Notes: generated by a model from the letters alone, not told the origin. Counted from the first letter of the stretch, positions 14,759 through 21,388 are shown. The stretch: DNA of 27,309 bases from a virus (IMGVR_UViG_3300017971_000675:1-27309), one strand, 5' to 3'. Numbers and translations: made by a program.

Positions 14759-15208
14759 TTAGTGCTCCTTCTTGCACTCTTCGCAAATCAAACTTCCCTC
14801 ATTCATCACAAGCCGGGAGTTACAGTCGGTGCAGGTCAACATCTCCTTTTCCAAGAATGGTTTCTCATCCAGATCGATCAACCCATCTTGTACCAGCATA
14901 GAAACGAGGATCAGGGTATAATTGACCACATCCGCGCACATCTCCGCAAGGGATTCGGCCATGGTACGCTTTACAATCCATCCTTTGATCCGCCAGATTT
15001 GCTTGACGGCATATATCCACCATACATGGTATCGGTCGATCCACACTTCCGGCATAGCCGCCGCGTCAAAACCTTGATTGGGGTCATTGGACGATCCTCC
15101 GCTAGATTTACCTTTCTGGTACATGATCGGGAAACACCGGTTTTCCAGGAACGTCTTGATGATCTCCATTCTTTTTTCATCCGTCATTTCAAATTTACGC
15201 TCAGTCAT
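14759..15208 (-). CDS. Hypothetical protein with C-terminal zinc ribbon
   Basis: A 149-residue protein. The core is helical (TMAESLAEMCADVVNYTLIL), which faintly recalls all-alpha phage nucleotide-related proteins such as the DUF1599 group; I hold this weakly. The end is a clear zinc ribbon with CTDC and CEEC pairs about 17 residues apart. I chose ATG 15208 (MTERKFEMT) with AGGGG six bases upstream, overlapping the previous stop by 8 bases. Longer starts would run far into the upstream gene. Confidence 0.7.
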   Translation of the reverse strand: MTERKFEMTDEKRMEIIKTFLENRCFPIMYQKGKSSGGSSNDPNQGFDAAAMPEVWIDRYHVWWIYAVKQIWRIKGWIVKRTMAESLAEMCADVVNYTLILVSMLVQDGLIDLDEKPFLEKEMLTCTDCNSRLVMNEGSLICEECKKEH

Positions 15209-15428
15209 TTTCATCCCCTTTCGGGAAATCTTCCGCATAATATGCGGCTTTTTTCCCATCTTTGAAGTTTTGAAGAGCCTGAATAAGATCATTTATTTCT
15301 GATTCTCTCCGGGCTTTCTTCTTGATTAAATCCAAAGCTGATTCCGCAAGAGCTTGAAATCTATGCTCATATCTTGCCCATCGATGTTCCCGAAACTTTT
15401 CTTTTACCACATTACTTTGTTGTACCAT
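15201..15428 (-). CDS. Small basic helical protein
   Basis: A 75-residue, Arg/Lys-rich protein predicted to be nearly all helix (REHRWARYEHRFQALAESAL then DLIKKKARRESEINDLIQAL). No recognised family. ATG 15428 is chosen for its GGGAG seven bases upstream; it overlaps the end of the intein-containing methyltransferase by 17 bases. Confidence 0.65.
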   Translation of the reverse strand: MVQQSNVVKEKFREHRWARYEHRFQALAESALDLIKKKARRESEINDLIQALQNFKDGKKAAYYAEDFPKGDEND

Positions 15429-17607
15429 GTTTCTTCTCCCAATAATCCAAACGCTCAGTCGCAATTTTCCAGTATTCCAGGTCCAGTTCGATACCTATGA
15501 AGTCCCTGCCTTCTTGGATACAAGCTATGCCGGTAGTCCCTGATCCGGCGAACGGGTCAAGCACGAGTTGTCCATCTCGTGTTACGAGCTTGATCAACCA
15601 TCTCATCAGTTCAACGGGCTTGACGGTGGGATGAATGTTCTTGACGTAAGCACTTTTTTCCTCCGGATTGTGTTCCCGTTGTCCTATCCCATCCCCCATC
15701 GTAGCTGAGAATTTTGACTCCAAGTGATCCAATCCCTCATTCCGCTCCCGCTTGGAGGCTTTCGCTTGATACATGAAAGGACATACCTCGATCACTGGAA
15801 AGAACCTCGATTCATCTCCTAGATGTTCTCCATCCAAGAGTAGGTTAGCCGGGTAGCGTCCTTCAGGTTTCAATTCAAGAGTAGCCCCATGCCTTCCACC
15901 TTGACCGTAAAACTTTCCGTAATTAGGTTGATCTTTCATTTCCCGACACTCTTCATTATGGGCGATACGGCAAGCATCAATATTGAATGCTCCCACCTCA
16001 TGCTTACGGATCGAATCAACGGGTTTCCCCTCAAAAGGTTTCTGAGCGAGTAGGATGGGCTCCAGGGCGGGTTTGAGGGCTTGCAGTCCATACTTCCATC
16101 CTTCCCATTTCTGCCCCTCTTCCGAGCCGGACATAGTGACGTTAAACTCACCGGGCCACTGATAGTTATCATCACTATGGAGACTGCCACCGTGGGGTTG
16201 GGCGGCATCGCCTGTCCTCCCTTTCCCTACTCCAACTATCTTGCGAGTTACCCCGAGCTTTTTATCAATCGCCTTGCTTAGATCAGCCCCTTTTGGGAAC
16301 CCGGAATTTCCAGTGATGAATATTTTACCCTTACGCCGGGCAACAAAAGCCCCTGACGAAACTTGCACACACCATACTTTCCCTTTGTATTCAACTTTAG
16401 TTACTTTTGCTCTCGTGCTTCGTACAACTTGTGTTCTTGGTTGTTTGGAAAAAGCATCAGATTTTCCAAAGAATTGTTGCGAGGATTGTGATCTTTGTGA
16501 TGCACTACTTCCGTTTTTTTCAGGGGGCGTTTCAAATATTGCGCCATCACTAATCGGTGTTGCATAACATAACCGTCTTTCCTCGCCATAGTTAAAAATT
16601 CGGCAGGGCATCTCACATAAATAACGGAACCATAATTTCCCCTTGATCGTCTTCTGGTAACCCCTCCTTTCCATGCTGGGTTGTTCGGGCCTGACATTTT
16701 CTTGGAAAAGGATTTTTTGGCGGATTCTGGCCAGTTTTTCCTTCCCTTGTGTGAATGCTTCACTAATTCTTTGGATCGAAGTTGGCCATTGCATTTTTTG
16801 GAGCATGTCGGGATTTTTACTCGTTTGATCCACGCTCGGTTTTTCCATACTTTTTTCCCGCAAACCGGACATGTTATTTGAATCTTTCCGGGACATTGTT
16901 CCGGATTTATGGTTTTCCCCTTCTTTTTTATCCCTATCATTTTGTTTCCACATTTTCGAGAACACGTCTTTTTTCCGTGAAACTCCTTCACATTCTTCAC
17001 TGAAAAGGGATTCTGGCAAATCGGACAAACTTTCCAAAAAGGGTACAGTCTCTTCTGATTCCAATGCTTCGGCTCGGATGAATACCTCTCTTCCATCTCG
17101 TTCAACAAGACAACGGTGGTTTCGGGACACGAGTTGACTTGTAAAATCTGATTCAATTCGATAAGCGGGATGTTCGTTCTCATAGCAAAAACTCCTAGTA
17201 GGTTTTTCAAAGTGAAAACTTTGCTTACCTGGAGTATAACATAATACATCCTCATCTTCAATGGATTTATGGTAGTGTTTCCACCCATTTTTCGTAAGTA
17301 TTTCAGTATCCTCACTAAGGCACCCATAGATCCATCCGAACATGGGATGGATGATGAATCCTGCATCCTCTACGGCCACCGCTAATCGGTGATAGGTCCG
17401 GGTTCCGGAGAAAGCGAACATGAATCCACCGGGCTTGAGTACCCGAAGACACTCTTTCCATATCTCCGGGTCCGGTAGTCCGGCATCCCACTTTTTCCCC
17501 ATGAATTTCAATCCGTAAGGTGGATCACATACGATAGAATGAGTAAAGTTATCACCCATTTCCCTTAAAACATTCAAGGCATCTCCTTGTTTAAGCATCC
17601 AAGTCAT
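15412..17607 (-). CDS. DNA methyltransferase interrupted by an intein
   Basis: A 731-codon frame. The two exteins together make a DNA methyltransferase of about 392 residues in the beta order. Motif IV is CDPPYGLKF (27-35) near the N terminus. SAM-binding motif I is DPFAGSGTTG near the C terminus, preceded by HPTVKPVELMRWL, and the closing strand is FIGIELDLEYW. It should methylate adenine-N6 or cytosine-N4; specificity is unknown. The intein sits between FGWIYG and SGFPKGADLSK, a conserved block of phage methyltransferases, and its removal joins Gly95 to Ser435. Start ATG has GGAG eight bases upstream. This is the second complete methyltransferase in the window, again without an obvious endonuclease partner. 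Confidence 0.9.
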   Translation of the reverse strand: MTWMLKQGDALNVLREMGDNFTHSIVCDPPYGLKFMGKKWDAGLPDPEIWKECLRVLKPGGFMFAFSGTRTYHRLAVAVEDAGFIIHPMFGWIYGCLSEDTEILTKNGWKHYHKSIEDEDVLCYTPGKQSFHFEKPTRSFCYENEHPAYRIESDFTSQLVSRNHRCLVERDGREVFIRAEALESEETVPFLESLSDLPESLFSEECEGVSRKKDVFSKMWKQNDRDKKEGENHKSGTMSRKDSNNMSGLREKSMEKPSVDQTSKNPDMLQKMQWPTSIQRISEAFTQGKEKLARIRQKILFQENVRPEQPSMERRGYQKTIKGKLWFRYLCEMPCRIFNYGEERRLCYATPISDGAIFETPPEKNGSSASQRSQSSQQFFGKSDAFSKQPRTQVVRSTRAKVTKVEYKGKVWCVQVSSGAFVARRKGKIFITGNSGFPKGADLSKAIDKKLGVTRKIVGVGKGRTGDAAQPHGGSLHSDDNYQWPGEFNVTMSGSEEGQKWEGWKYGLQALKPALEPILLAQKPFEGKPVDSIRKHEVGAFNIDACRIAHNEECREMKDQPNYGKFYGQGGRHGATLELKPEGRYPANLLLDGEHLGDESRFFPVIEVCPFMYQAKASKRERNEGLDHLESKFSATMGDGIGQREHNPEEKSAYVKNIHPTVKPVELMRWLIKLVTRDGQLVLDPFAGSGTTGIACIQEGRDFIGIELDLEYWKIATERLDYWEKKHGTTK
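16306..17322 (-). mobile_element. Intein (Hint-type, Cys start, Gly-Asn end)
   Basis: Codons 96-434 of the methyltransferase frame, 339 residues. The N-terminal splicing block begins CLSEDTEILTKNGW, with Cys96 as the splicing nucleophile. Block B is LVSRNHRCLV (S-x-x-H, His164), and the C-terminal block is GKVWCVQVSSGAFVARRKGK followed by IFITGN, with Ser435 as the +1 residue. The penultimate residue is Gly instead of the common His, seen in a minority of inteins. About 220 residues between block B and the C-terminal block have no recognisable domain and a Ser/Lys/Gln-rich, off-frame look. The same DNA encodes an HNH endonuclease in another frame. Removal by protein splicing should yield intact methyltransferase. 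Confidence 0.88.
16401..17183 (-). CDS. HNH homing endonuclease nested in the intein in a different frame
   Basis: A 260-residue protein read in the +1 frame relative to the intein. In order, it has a zinc finger CPIC...CSRKC (Cys53, 56, 74, 78) and a second finger CPVC...CSKKC. Next comes a NUMOD3-like helix with SGPNNPAWKGG, and then an HNH nuclease domain: YVMQHRLVMAQYL, VVHHKDHNPRNNSLENLML, and NNQEH. This is a complete homing endonuclease by motif. ATG 17183 is supported by TAGGAG eight bases upstream, both lying inside the intein's N-terminal block; ATG 17096 is a poorer alternative without a good ribosome-binding site. It ends 95 bases before the intein end, just ahead of the C-terminal splicing block. 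It would cut intein-free alleles of the methyltransferase gene and spread the element. Confidence 0.88.
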   Translation of the reverse strand: MRTNIPLIELNQILQVNSCPETTVVLLNEMEERYSSEPKHWNQKRLYPFWKVCPICQNPFSVKNVKEFHGKKTCSRKCGNKMIGIKKKGKTINPEQCPGKIQITCPVCGKKVWKNRAWIKRVKIPTCSKKCNGQLRSKELVKHSHKGRKNWPESAKKSFSKKMSGPNNPAWKGGVTRRRSRGNYGSVIYVRCPAEFLTMARKDGYVMQHRLVMAQYLKRPLKKTEVVHHKDHNPRNNSLENLMLFPNNQEHKLYEAREQK

Positions 17608-17623
17608 CTTATTATCTCCGCTT

Positions 17624-17848
17624 TTAATCTTTCAGTTCCCTCGAAACTACCACCACGGGCCTTCCACTCTTGCCGATTTTCGGAGAAACTACTACTTTAA
17701 TAATTTTTGCTCTTACATCAAAAAATTCTCCAACAAAATTGAGGCGTTCTTCTAGTTCTTTACGAGAAGATGCAATATCTCGAATTTCCCATACCCCTTT
17801 CCGATTTGCCTCTATTCGAGCCCATAGTTCGACATTTTTAATCTTCAT
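17624..17848 (-). CDS. Small hypothetical protein
   Basis: A 74-residue basic protein alternating short strands and a helix (MKIKNVELWARIEANRKGVW, then a Lys/Glu helix, then a valine-rich end VVVSPKIGKSGRPVVVVSRE). Not recognised. Well-supported start: ATG with AAGGGGG six bases upstream. It lies between the tRNA pair and the methyltransferase. Confidence 0.65.
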   Translation of the reverse strand: MKIKNVELWARIEANRKGVWEIRDIASSRKELEERLNFVGEFFDVRAKIIKVVVSPKIGKSGRPVVVVSRELKD

Positions 17849-17863
17849 CGTTCCCCCTTAAAA

Positions 17864-17937
17864 TGGTGGGCCGGGAAGGAGTTGAACCTCCAACTGATGA
17901 GTCAAAGTCATCTGTGTTCCCGCTACACTACCAGCCC
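17864..17937 (-). tRNA. tRNA-Gln (anticodon UUG)
   Basis: A complete cloverleaf of 74 bases on the minus strand with encoded CCA. The acceptor GGGCTGG pairs with CCGGCCC (one G-U). The D stem is GTGT/ACAC with A14, GG and A21. The anticodon stem is GATGA/TCATC around loop CTTTGAC, giving TTG. The T arm GGAGG/CCTTC carries loop TTCAACT. The anticodon reads Gln (CAA). The G1-C72 pair with A73 differs from the usual bacterial tRNA-Gln identity set (U1-A72, G73), so charging could be unusual. Phage tRNAs typically supplement host decoding. Confidence 0.85.
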
Positions 17938-17940
17938 ACA

Positions 17941-17992
17941 TGGTCGGGGCGGGGAGAATCGAACTCCCCATCCTAAGATACGCCAGTCCCCG
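17941..17992 (-). pseudogene. Truncated tRNA (T arm, acceptor 3' strand and CCA only)
   Basis: Three bases upstream of tRNA-Gln on the transcript is a 52-base remnant. It has an intact T arm GGGAG-TTCGATT-CTCCC, the acceptor 3' strand CGCCCCG, A73 and CCA. The 5' end CGGGG can pair with the last five acceptor positions, but positions 6-7 do not pair and there is no room for both a D arm and an anticodon arm. It looks like a tRNA with an internal deletion. It may still be processed as a tRNA-like end. Confidence 0.6.
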
Positions 17993-18004
17993 ATAACATT
18001 TTTC

Positions 18005-18322
18005 TCACCTGTTTTTGATACTTACGGAACACTGAGCGTTAGTCACCGCACGGTGTGCGGAACTTGCCAAGTCTCGTTTTGCTATTTCGGCCAATCGGGC
18101 CGGGGAAAGCTGGAAATAATTGTCGCACCATTCCAGATTTTCCTTACTACACGCTTGTGGAGTCATCTGATACCCGCCACGGCCATCCTCAAACTGGACA
18201 AAAACGTACTTATCAGAGAAGGAATAGATCCTGCCGTACTCAGAAGACAATTCCAGTCTACCGTCCCCGCCGGTAGTATATTTGACTAGCCTTCCCTCAT
18301 CGTTATCGGTTGGATTAATCAC
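18005..18322 (-). CDS. Hypothetical protein
   Basis: A 105-residue protein beginning at GTG 18322 and overlapping the upstream Cys-rich gene by 8 bases, with GGTGG seven bases upstream. The open frame extends much further upstream, but that part overlaps a better-supported gene in another frame. Contents: INPTDNDEGRLVKYTTGG, a strand-rich middle (YSFSDKYVFVQFED) and a helical end (LSPARLAEIAKRDLASSAHR). Not recognised. Confidence 0.6.
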   Translation of the reverse strand: MINPTDNDEGRLVKYTTGGDGRLELSSEYGRIYSFSDKYVFVQFEDGRGGYQMTPQACSKENLEWCDNYFQLSPARLAEIAKRDLASSAHRAVTNAQCSVSIKNR

Positions 18323-18545
18323 TTTGATACCACCATTTACATTCCGAACATCGATCAACGGGAGTAGCAACTTGCTCACACCACGGATCATTCCCATCGC
18401 GCTTGACTGGGATTCTAGGTTTCCAACAATATCCAGGATCAGGCTCCGAATCCATAGGCTTAAAATGTGAGCTTTGATCACACATCGCAGGGCACCGCCT
18501 TCCCGGTCGCATATAGTAGCAAGGTTCAAAGCATTTGACGCTCAT
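18315..18545 (-). CDS. Cys-rich small protein (8 cysteines)
   Basis: A 76-residue protein with cysteines at 5, 9, 18, 22, 40, 56, 66 and 69 (MSVKCFEPC, RRCPAMC, and the terminal CSEC), probably binding two metal ions. The start is strongly supported: GGAGGGG five bases before the ATG, which begins two bases after the preceding gene's stop. No family is recognised. It overlaps the long N-terminal extension of the downstream frame, which I therefore trimmed. Confidence 0.65.
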   Translation of the reverse strand: MSVKCFEPCYYMRPGRRCPAMCDQSSHFKPMDSEPDPGYCWKPRIPVKRDGNDPWCEQVATPVDRCSECKWWYQSD

Positions 18546-18547
18546 AT

Positions 18548-18892
18548 TTACCCCTCCAGCATTGCTTCCTGATACTCGATTTCATCTTCATTCAAGGGGA
18601 TTTTAATATCCCTAATGTCGCGGTGTAGATCTGCCCGCTCCCTAAAAAGCCTATTCATTTGACAAGTCTTTCTATCCCACTCTTTGGTAAGAACTTTCAA
18701 AATAATCGTAGGGTCAAATACCCTTTCGATGATGTAACCACGGTAGTATTCGGACCATCCATATCGATCATCAAGATACTCTCCCCACTCTTCAAGGAAA
18801 TGCTCATCCTGATTGATATCAGTAACCGTGTATTCCCATGTTCCATAGATGGAAGACCGTTTTACCTTATACCGAAAAACCTTGAGTGTCAT
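18548..18892 (-). CDS. Hypothetical protein
   Basis: A 114-residue protein with an aromatic-rich first half (MTLKVFRYKVKRSSIYGTWE ... YGWSEYYRGYIIERVF) and a helical acidic end. ATG 18892 has GGAGG seven bases upstream and overlaps the previous stop as ATGA; the 44 extra codons upstream in the same frame are not supported. Not recognised. Confidence 0.68.
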   Translation of the reverse strand: MTLKVFRYKVKRSSIYGTWEYTVTDINQDEHFLEEWGEYLDDRYGWSEYYRGYIIERVFDPTIILKVLTKEWDRKTCQMNRLFRERADLHRDIRDIKIPLNEDEIEYQEAMLEG

Positions 18893-19200
18893 GGTAACAC
18901 CTCCACGGTATCCAGGAGATTTTTCCACTCTGGCCGGACCTGAGACGGCTCCAGAACGATGATTCGCTTCGGATCGATAAGTTGGGCATCCTTGCTCATT
19001 AACTCCAGGGAGTAAGGATACCAATCCGTAATTGACCGGATTATGATAGTAGTAACCCTATTAGGATACCCCCGCCTCTCTCTCCTTTCGATCCTCCGAA
19101 CTTTTCCGATTCGGAGATGAGATGTCTTTCCGATGGGACTGGCGAAGGTGATGATATCACCGGGCCTGATGGGACGGCCTACTTTATCCAAGATTTCCAT
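18889..19200 (-). CDS. Small SH3-like hypothetical protein
   Basis: A 103-residue protein. The segment GRPIRPGDIITFASPIGK followed by HLRIGKVRRIERRERRGYP has the spacing of a small beta-barrel (SH3/KOW-like) found in many phage proteins. The rest is not recognised. ATG 19200 has GGGGGG four bases upstream and lies right at the upstream stop. Confidence 0.65.
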   Translation of the reverse strand: MEILDKVGRPIRPGDIITFASPIGKTSHLRIGKVRRIERRERRGYPNRVTTIIIRSITDWYPYSLELMSKDAQLIDPKRIIVLEPSQVRPEWKNLLDTVEVLP

Positions 19201-19201
19201 T

Positions 19202-19411
19202 CTACCCCCCGCAAGGTATATCCTCACCCCGGTCTTTTAATTCCTCTTCTACTTCGAGGATGAGATTCTCATCAAAGTCGCCCTCATCCGCATGCTGATT
19301 ACACATCCAGGTCAGGTAACTTGTCGGAACATCCCAAAGGGGCTTTCCTGCATGCTTTCCAAAACCCAGGACGGCATAGCCGTTTTTATCCACTGACCAT
19401 TTCATTCTCAT
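19202..19411 (-). CDS. DUF3820-like small protein
   Basis: A 69-residue protein whose centre, LGFGKHAGKPLWDVP followed by SYLTWM, matches the DUF3820 pattern ('FGK-KG-P--ELP-SYL-WL'). This family appears in phages and bacteria, sometimes next to or fused to exonuclease-like domains; its own activity is not settled. Start ATG 19411 overlaps the preceding stop as ATGA. The ribosome-binding site is weak (GGGTTGG), so expression probably relies on coupling. Confidence 0.65.
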   Translation of the reverse strand: MRMKWSVDKNGYAVLGFGKHAGKPLWDVPTSYLTWMCNQHADEGDFDENLILEVEEELKDRGEDIPCGG

Positions 19412-19827
19412 GCCAACCCGTGATCGATTTGCTCCTGGCATTCCTTCTTGGTTGCGAACACTCGGGATTCGCTGAAAAAGGGAGGGCCGCTTCTCCGATA
19501 CCCAGTACACCCAAACACTTTGGGATTGCTTATCCGGTAGCTGATTTCCGCTTTCATTACTTCATCCCCATCCATGGAACACGTCTTGGTTACCTGGATA
19601 ACTTCTATGGTTCCACTGACGGGCTTGTGATGGTAGGAATGATTGGATATTTTACCTGATCCACGGCATTCCGGGCAGAGCATTTTCCGCTTGTCTTTCC
19701 CTTGGATCTTGCCTGATCCTCCGCAAAATCCGCACTTCTTAGTCTCGGTTTTTTTGACACTTTGCGGGCTCATCACCCATACCCTTTGGCCAAGGGCAAA
19801 CTCGCAAACTACGTCCATCTTAGGCAT
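19408..19827 (-). CDS. DnaJ-type zinc-finger protein
   Basis: A 139-residue protein with two CxxCxGxG motifs, CGFCGGSGKI and CPECRGSGKI, about 20 residues apart. Together they make one DnaJ-like cysteine-rich zinc centre. No J domain is present, so it is not a full co-chaperone. The rest is strand-rich (VSGTIEVIQVTKTCSMDGDE) and unrecognised. ATG 19827 is chosen for GGGAGG seven bases upstream. Such isolated domains bind zinc and may hold partner proteins; the partner is unknown. Confidence 0.72.
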   Translation of the reverse strand: MPKMDVVCEFALGQRVWVMSPQSVKKTETKKCGFCGGSGKIQGKDKRKMLCPECRGSGKISNHSYHHKPVSGTIEVIQVTKTCSMDGDEVMKAEISYRISNPKVFGCTGYRRSGPPFFSESRVFATKKECQEQIDHGLA

Positions 19828-19847
19828 TTTCTTTCCTCCCTTTTTTC

Positions 19848-20063
19848 TTAGCTTTTCAGCCATGCCGGAACGGGTTTGAGGAGCTTTTCCGAGACGGTAG
19901 CCAGTCCTTCAAAGTCTCCTATCTCTCCCCGTTCGATCACCACGCAATCCCACACAAAGAACTCAGGATTGCCCTTTACCCCTTTTCCGGCCTTCCTATC
20001 GAGTAGCTTGAGAATTGTACCCTGGAATCCCTTGTGCGCCGCCACATCGCCCTTTTCCCACAT
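19848..20063 (-). CDS. Small hypothetical protein
   Basis: A 71-residue protein, MWEKGDVAAHKGFQGTILKL then a Lys/Gly loop and EFFVWDCVVIERGEIGDF, suggestive of a small beta barrel. Not recognised. Start ATG has GGAGGAG upstream. Confidence 0.65.
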   Translation of the reverse strand: MWEKGDVAAHKGFQGTILKLLDRKAGKGVKGNPEFFVWDCVVIERGEIGDFEGLATVSEKLLKPVPAWLKS

Positions 20064-20068
20064 TTTAC

Positions 20069-20470
20069 TTACTCCTCCTCATCAGTCGGTTTATCTCCCC
20101 CGCAGGAACCCGCAAGGCCGCAAGTTGGGGAGTCACAATACTTACAATCAGACGATCCTTTTGGTTTCTCATCCACACCTTCAGCCTCAATTTCCGCGTC
20201 AATCGCATCAAGAACCTCCTTTGGAATATTGGCATAGAGAACATTGCCTTTTTGCGTAACGGTACTTGCCAACATAGAAAACACGACCATTCTATGTACT
20301 TCTACCGGAGCATGAGGAAAGGTATGTGATTCGGCATATTTCATGAAATTCAACCCGAGCATACAAAACCTCTCACCCTGCCGAGCGTTCTTCTCTCTCC
20401 TAATTTTGACCCCAACTTCCTCTAAGATTTTGGGGATGCTTATTTCGGATTTTGGTTTGGTCATAATCAT
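20069..20470 (-). CDS. Hypothetical protein with Cys-rich C terminus
   Basis: A 133-residue protein. The body is helical (KSEISIPKILEEVGVKIRRE ... AEIEAEGVDE) and the end has CKYCDSPTCGLAGSCGG, a compact cysteine cluster followed by an acidic tail. Not recognised. ATG 20470 has GGAGGAG five bases upstream and overlaps the stop of a 39-codon gene as ATGA. Confidence 0.65.
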   Translation of the reverse strand: MIMTKPKSEISIPKILEEVGVKIRREKNARQGERFCMLGLNFMKYAESHTFPHAPVEVHRMVVFSMLASTVTQKGNVLYANIPKEVLDAIDAEIEAEGVDEKPKGSSDCKYCDSPTCGLAGSCGGDKPTDEEE

Positions 20471-20586
20471 TCGTCTCCTCCAGGTAATACCGGAATTTCC
20501 GTAGATCCCGAGAAAGAAATTTTACTCATGTAAGATTCGATTTCCGCCCGAGCCTGAGCTACCACGCCATCCATTGTTTCCGTCAA
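20467..20586 (-). CDS. Very small protein (39 residues), TTG start
   Basis: A 39-codon frame starting at TTG 20586 with GGGGAG seven bases upstream and ending in an ATGA overlap with the next gene. Both signals fit the style of this cluster. Sequence: TETMDGVVAQARAEIESYM, then a short Ser/Gly/Pro-rich tail. No family recognised. It fills what would otherwise be an unusual gap. Confidence 0.55.
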   Translation of the reverse strand: MTETMDGVVAQARAEIESYMSKISFSGSTEIPVLPGGDE

Positions 20587-20590
20587 TATA

Positions 20591-20842
20591 TTACTCCCCC
20601 CTGGAAGCCCGAAGGCAATGAACCAAGGCCACCATCACATGGGACGGGACTTTGTTTCTGATCTTGATGTTTCGCGAAAGCCAGAGAAGATTCTCTACCT
20701 TGGAAATATCCTTCCTCATGGTCGGGATATCCGCAGTCTCCAGGAACTCGGCCAGTATGTGTTCATCGGTCTTTCCGACCGTACCCGGATCATTACTAGC
20801 CACAAAGTCCCCTACACACCCGCTGATTTTCACATCCTGCAT
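20591..20842 (-). CDS. Small hypothetical protein
   Basis: An 83-residue protein (MQDVKISGCVGDFVASNDPG ... VPSHVMVALVHCLRASRGE) with a mostly helical second half. ATG 20842 is supported by GGAGGG eight bases upstream, which overlaps the preceding stop. The 13 codons further upstream overlap the previous gene and are not needed. Not recognised. Confidence 0.62.
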   Translation of the reverse strand: MQDVKISGCVGDFVASNDPGTVGKTDEHILAEFLETADIPTMRKDISKVENLLWLSRNIKIRNKVPSHVMVALVHCLRASRGE

Positions 20843-20846
20843 TGCC

Positions 20847-21107
20847 TTACCCTCCGAAGTTGGCCACGAGTCCTTTGGCAAGGTGGCCGAAAAAGTGGTT
20901 TACGTCACCATTGGCGAAATCGATTTTCACGATCACGTCTTTGATCTGAGCTTGCTCGGAAGCCGGAGCCGCCTTGATGGCCTCGATCACCACTTCCGAG
21001 TCGATGAAGTGAACCATCCCCGATTCATCCTCAATCTCCCAGGACGCGAGGGGGAGATTCTTTTCCTCTAAGAAAGTCTCGAACCATTTGGTAAATGCGT
21101 TTTTCAT
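20847..21107 (-). CDS. Small acidic protein under repeated promoter, copy 3
   Basis: An 86-residue protein beginning MKNAFTKWFETFLEEKNLPL. It has an acidic middle and a C terminus IVKIDFANGDVNHFFGHLAK. ATG 21107 has GGAGGG seven bases upstream. The frame is open back through the promoter, but that stretch is untranslated leader. Function not recognised. It is the first gene after one of three near-identical promoter cassettes, so it is likely strongly expressed. Confidence 0.68.
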   Translation of the reverse strand: MKNAFTKWFETFLEEKNLPLASWEIEDESGMVHFIDSEVVIEAIKAAPASEQAQIKDVIVKIDFANGDVNHFFGHLAKGLVANFGG

Positions 21108-21153
21108 TTTGTTTCCCTCCATTTTGTTTTTGCCTTGCTCCATCTTAAAAACT

Positions 21154-21182
21154 AGTATAACACCTATAAAAACGTTTGTCAA
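21154..21182 (-). promoter_or_regulatory. Repeated sigma70 promoter, copy 3
   Basis: On the minus strand TTGACA (21177-21182), 17 bases, TATACT (21154-21159), with a T-rich stretch just upstream of the -35 that may act as an UP element. It shares most bases with the copies at 23.1 and 25.8 kb but has a leader 15 bases shorter. No terminator hairpin is seen between this promoter and the upstream gene. Confidence 0.85.
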
Positions 21183-21214
21183 GAAAAAAAATGAAAAATC
21201 TTTCCTTTTATTTA

Positions 21215-21388
21215 TCAATGGGTTCGATGATAACTAACATCTTCATAGCCCGTGTTGTACTCACTCCGCTCCTTGCACTTGCGACATACCCGGTTACCTA
21301 TTCCAGTAGACATGAAAGAACGCTCACAAGAGAGGCATATCCTCTTAGTTTTCTTTACTTTCCGAGTTCCGTGAAATGGTTTTCCCAT
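21215..21388 (-). CDS. Small zinc-ribbon protein (57 residues)
   Basis: A 57-residue protein, MGKPFHGTRKVKKTKRICL with CLSC and CRKC pairs 14 residues apart (CLSCERSFMSTGIGNRVCRK), a pattern common in small phage zinc-ribbon proteins. ATG 21388 has AAGG nine bases upstream and GGAG just before that. It overlaps the 3' end of the HD-hydrolase gene by 44 bases, longer than usual here. The recognisable zinc motif makes it real in my view. DNA or RNA binding is plausible but not shown. Confidence 0.68.
   Translation of the reverse strand: MGKPFHGTRKVKKTKRICLSCERSFMSTGIGNRVCRKCKERSEYNTGYEDVSYHRTH

Noticed and set aside
14233-14901. Long plus-strand open frames (up to 222 codons)
   Set aside because: All plus-strand frames lie opposite coupled minus-strand genes, lack ribosome-binding sites and have compositions typical of antisense shadows.
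15237-15256. CCGCAT/ATGCGG palindrome resembling the hairpin at about 6970
   Set aside because: Lies inside a coding region, only six-base arms, and the similarity to the other site is limited; likely chance.
15936-16208. 90-codon minus-strand frame inside the methyltransferase
   Set aside because: Lies within the conserved C-terminal extein in a different frame and has no recognisable domain; unlike the HNH frame it has nothing in its favour.
16306-17322. Group I or II intron instead of an intein
   Set aside because: The extein frame reads through without interruption and the ends encode clear Hint splicing motifs (Cys start, block B His, terminal Asn, +1 Ser).
18323-18529. Long N-terminal extension of the 18005-18322 gene
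   Set aside because: It overlaps the Cys-rich gene 18315-18545, which has a much better ribosome-binding site and a two-base gap to its upstream neighbour.
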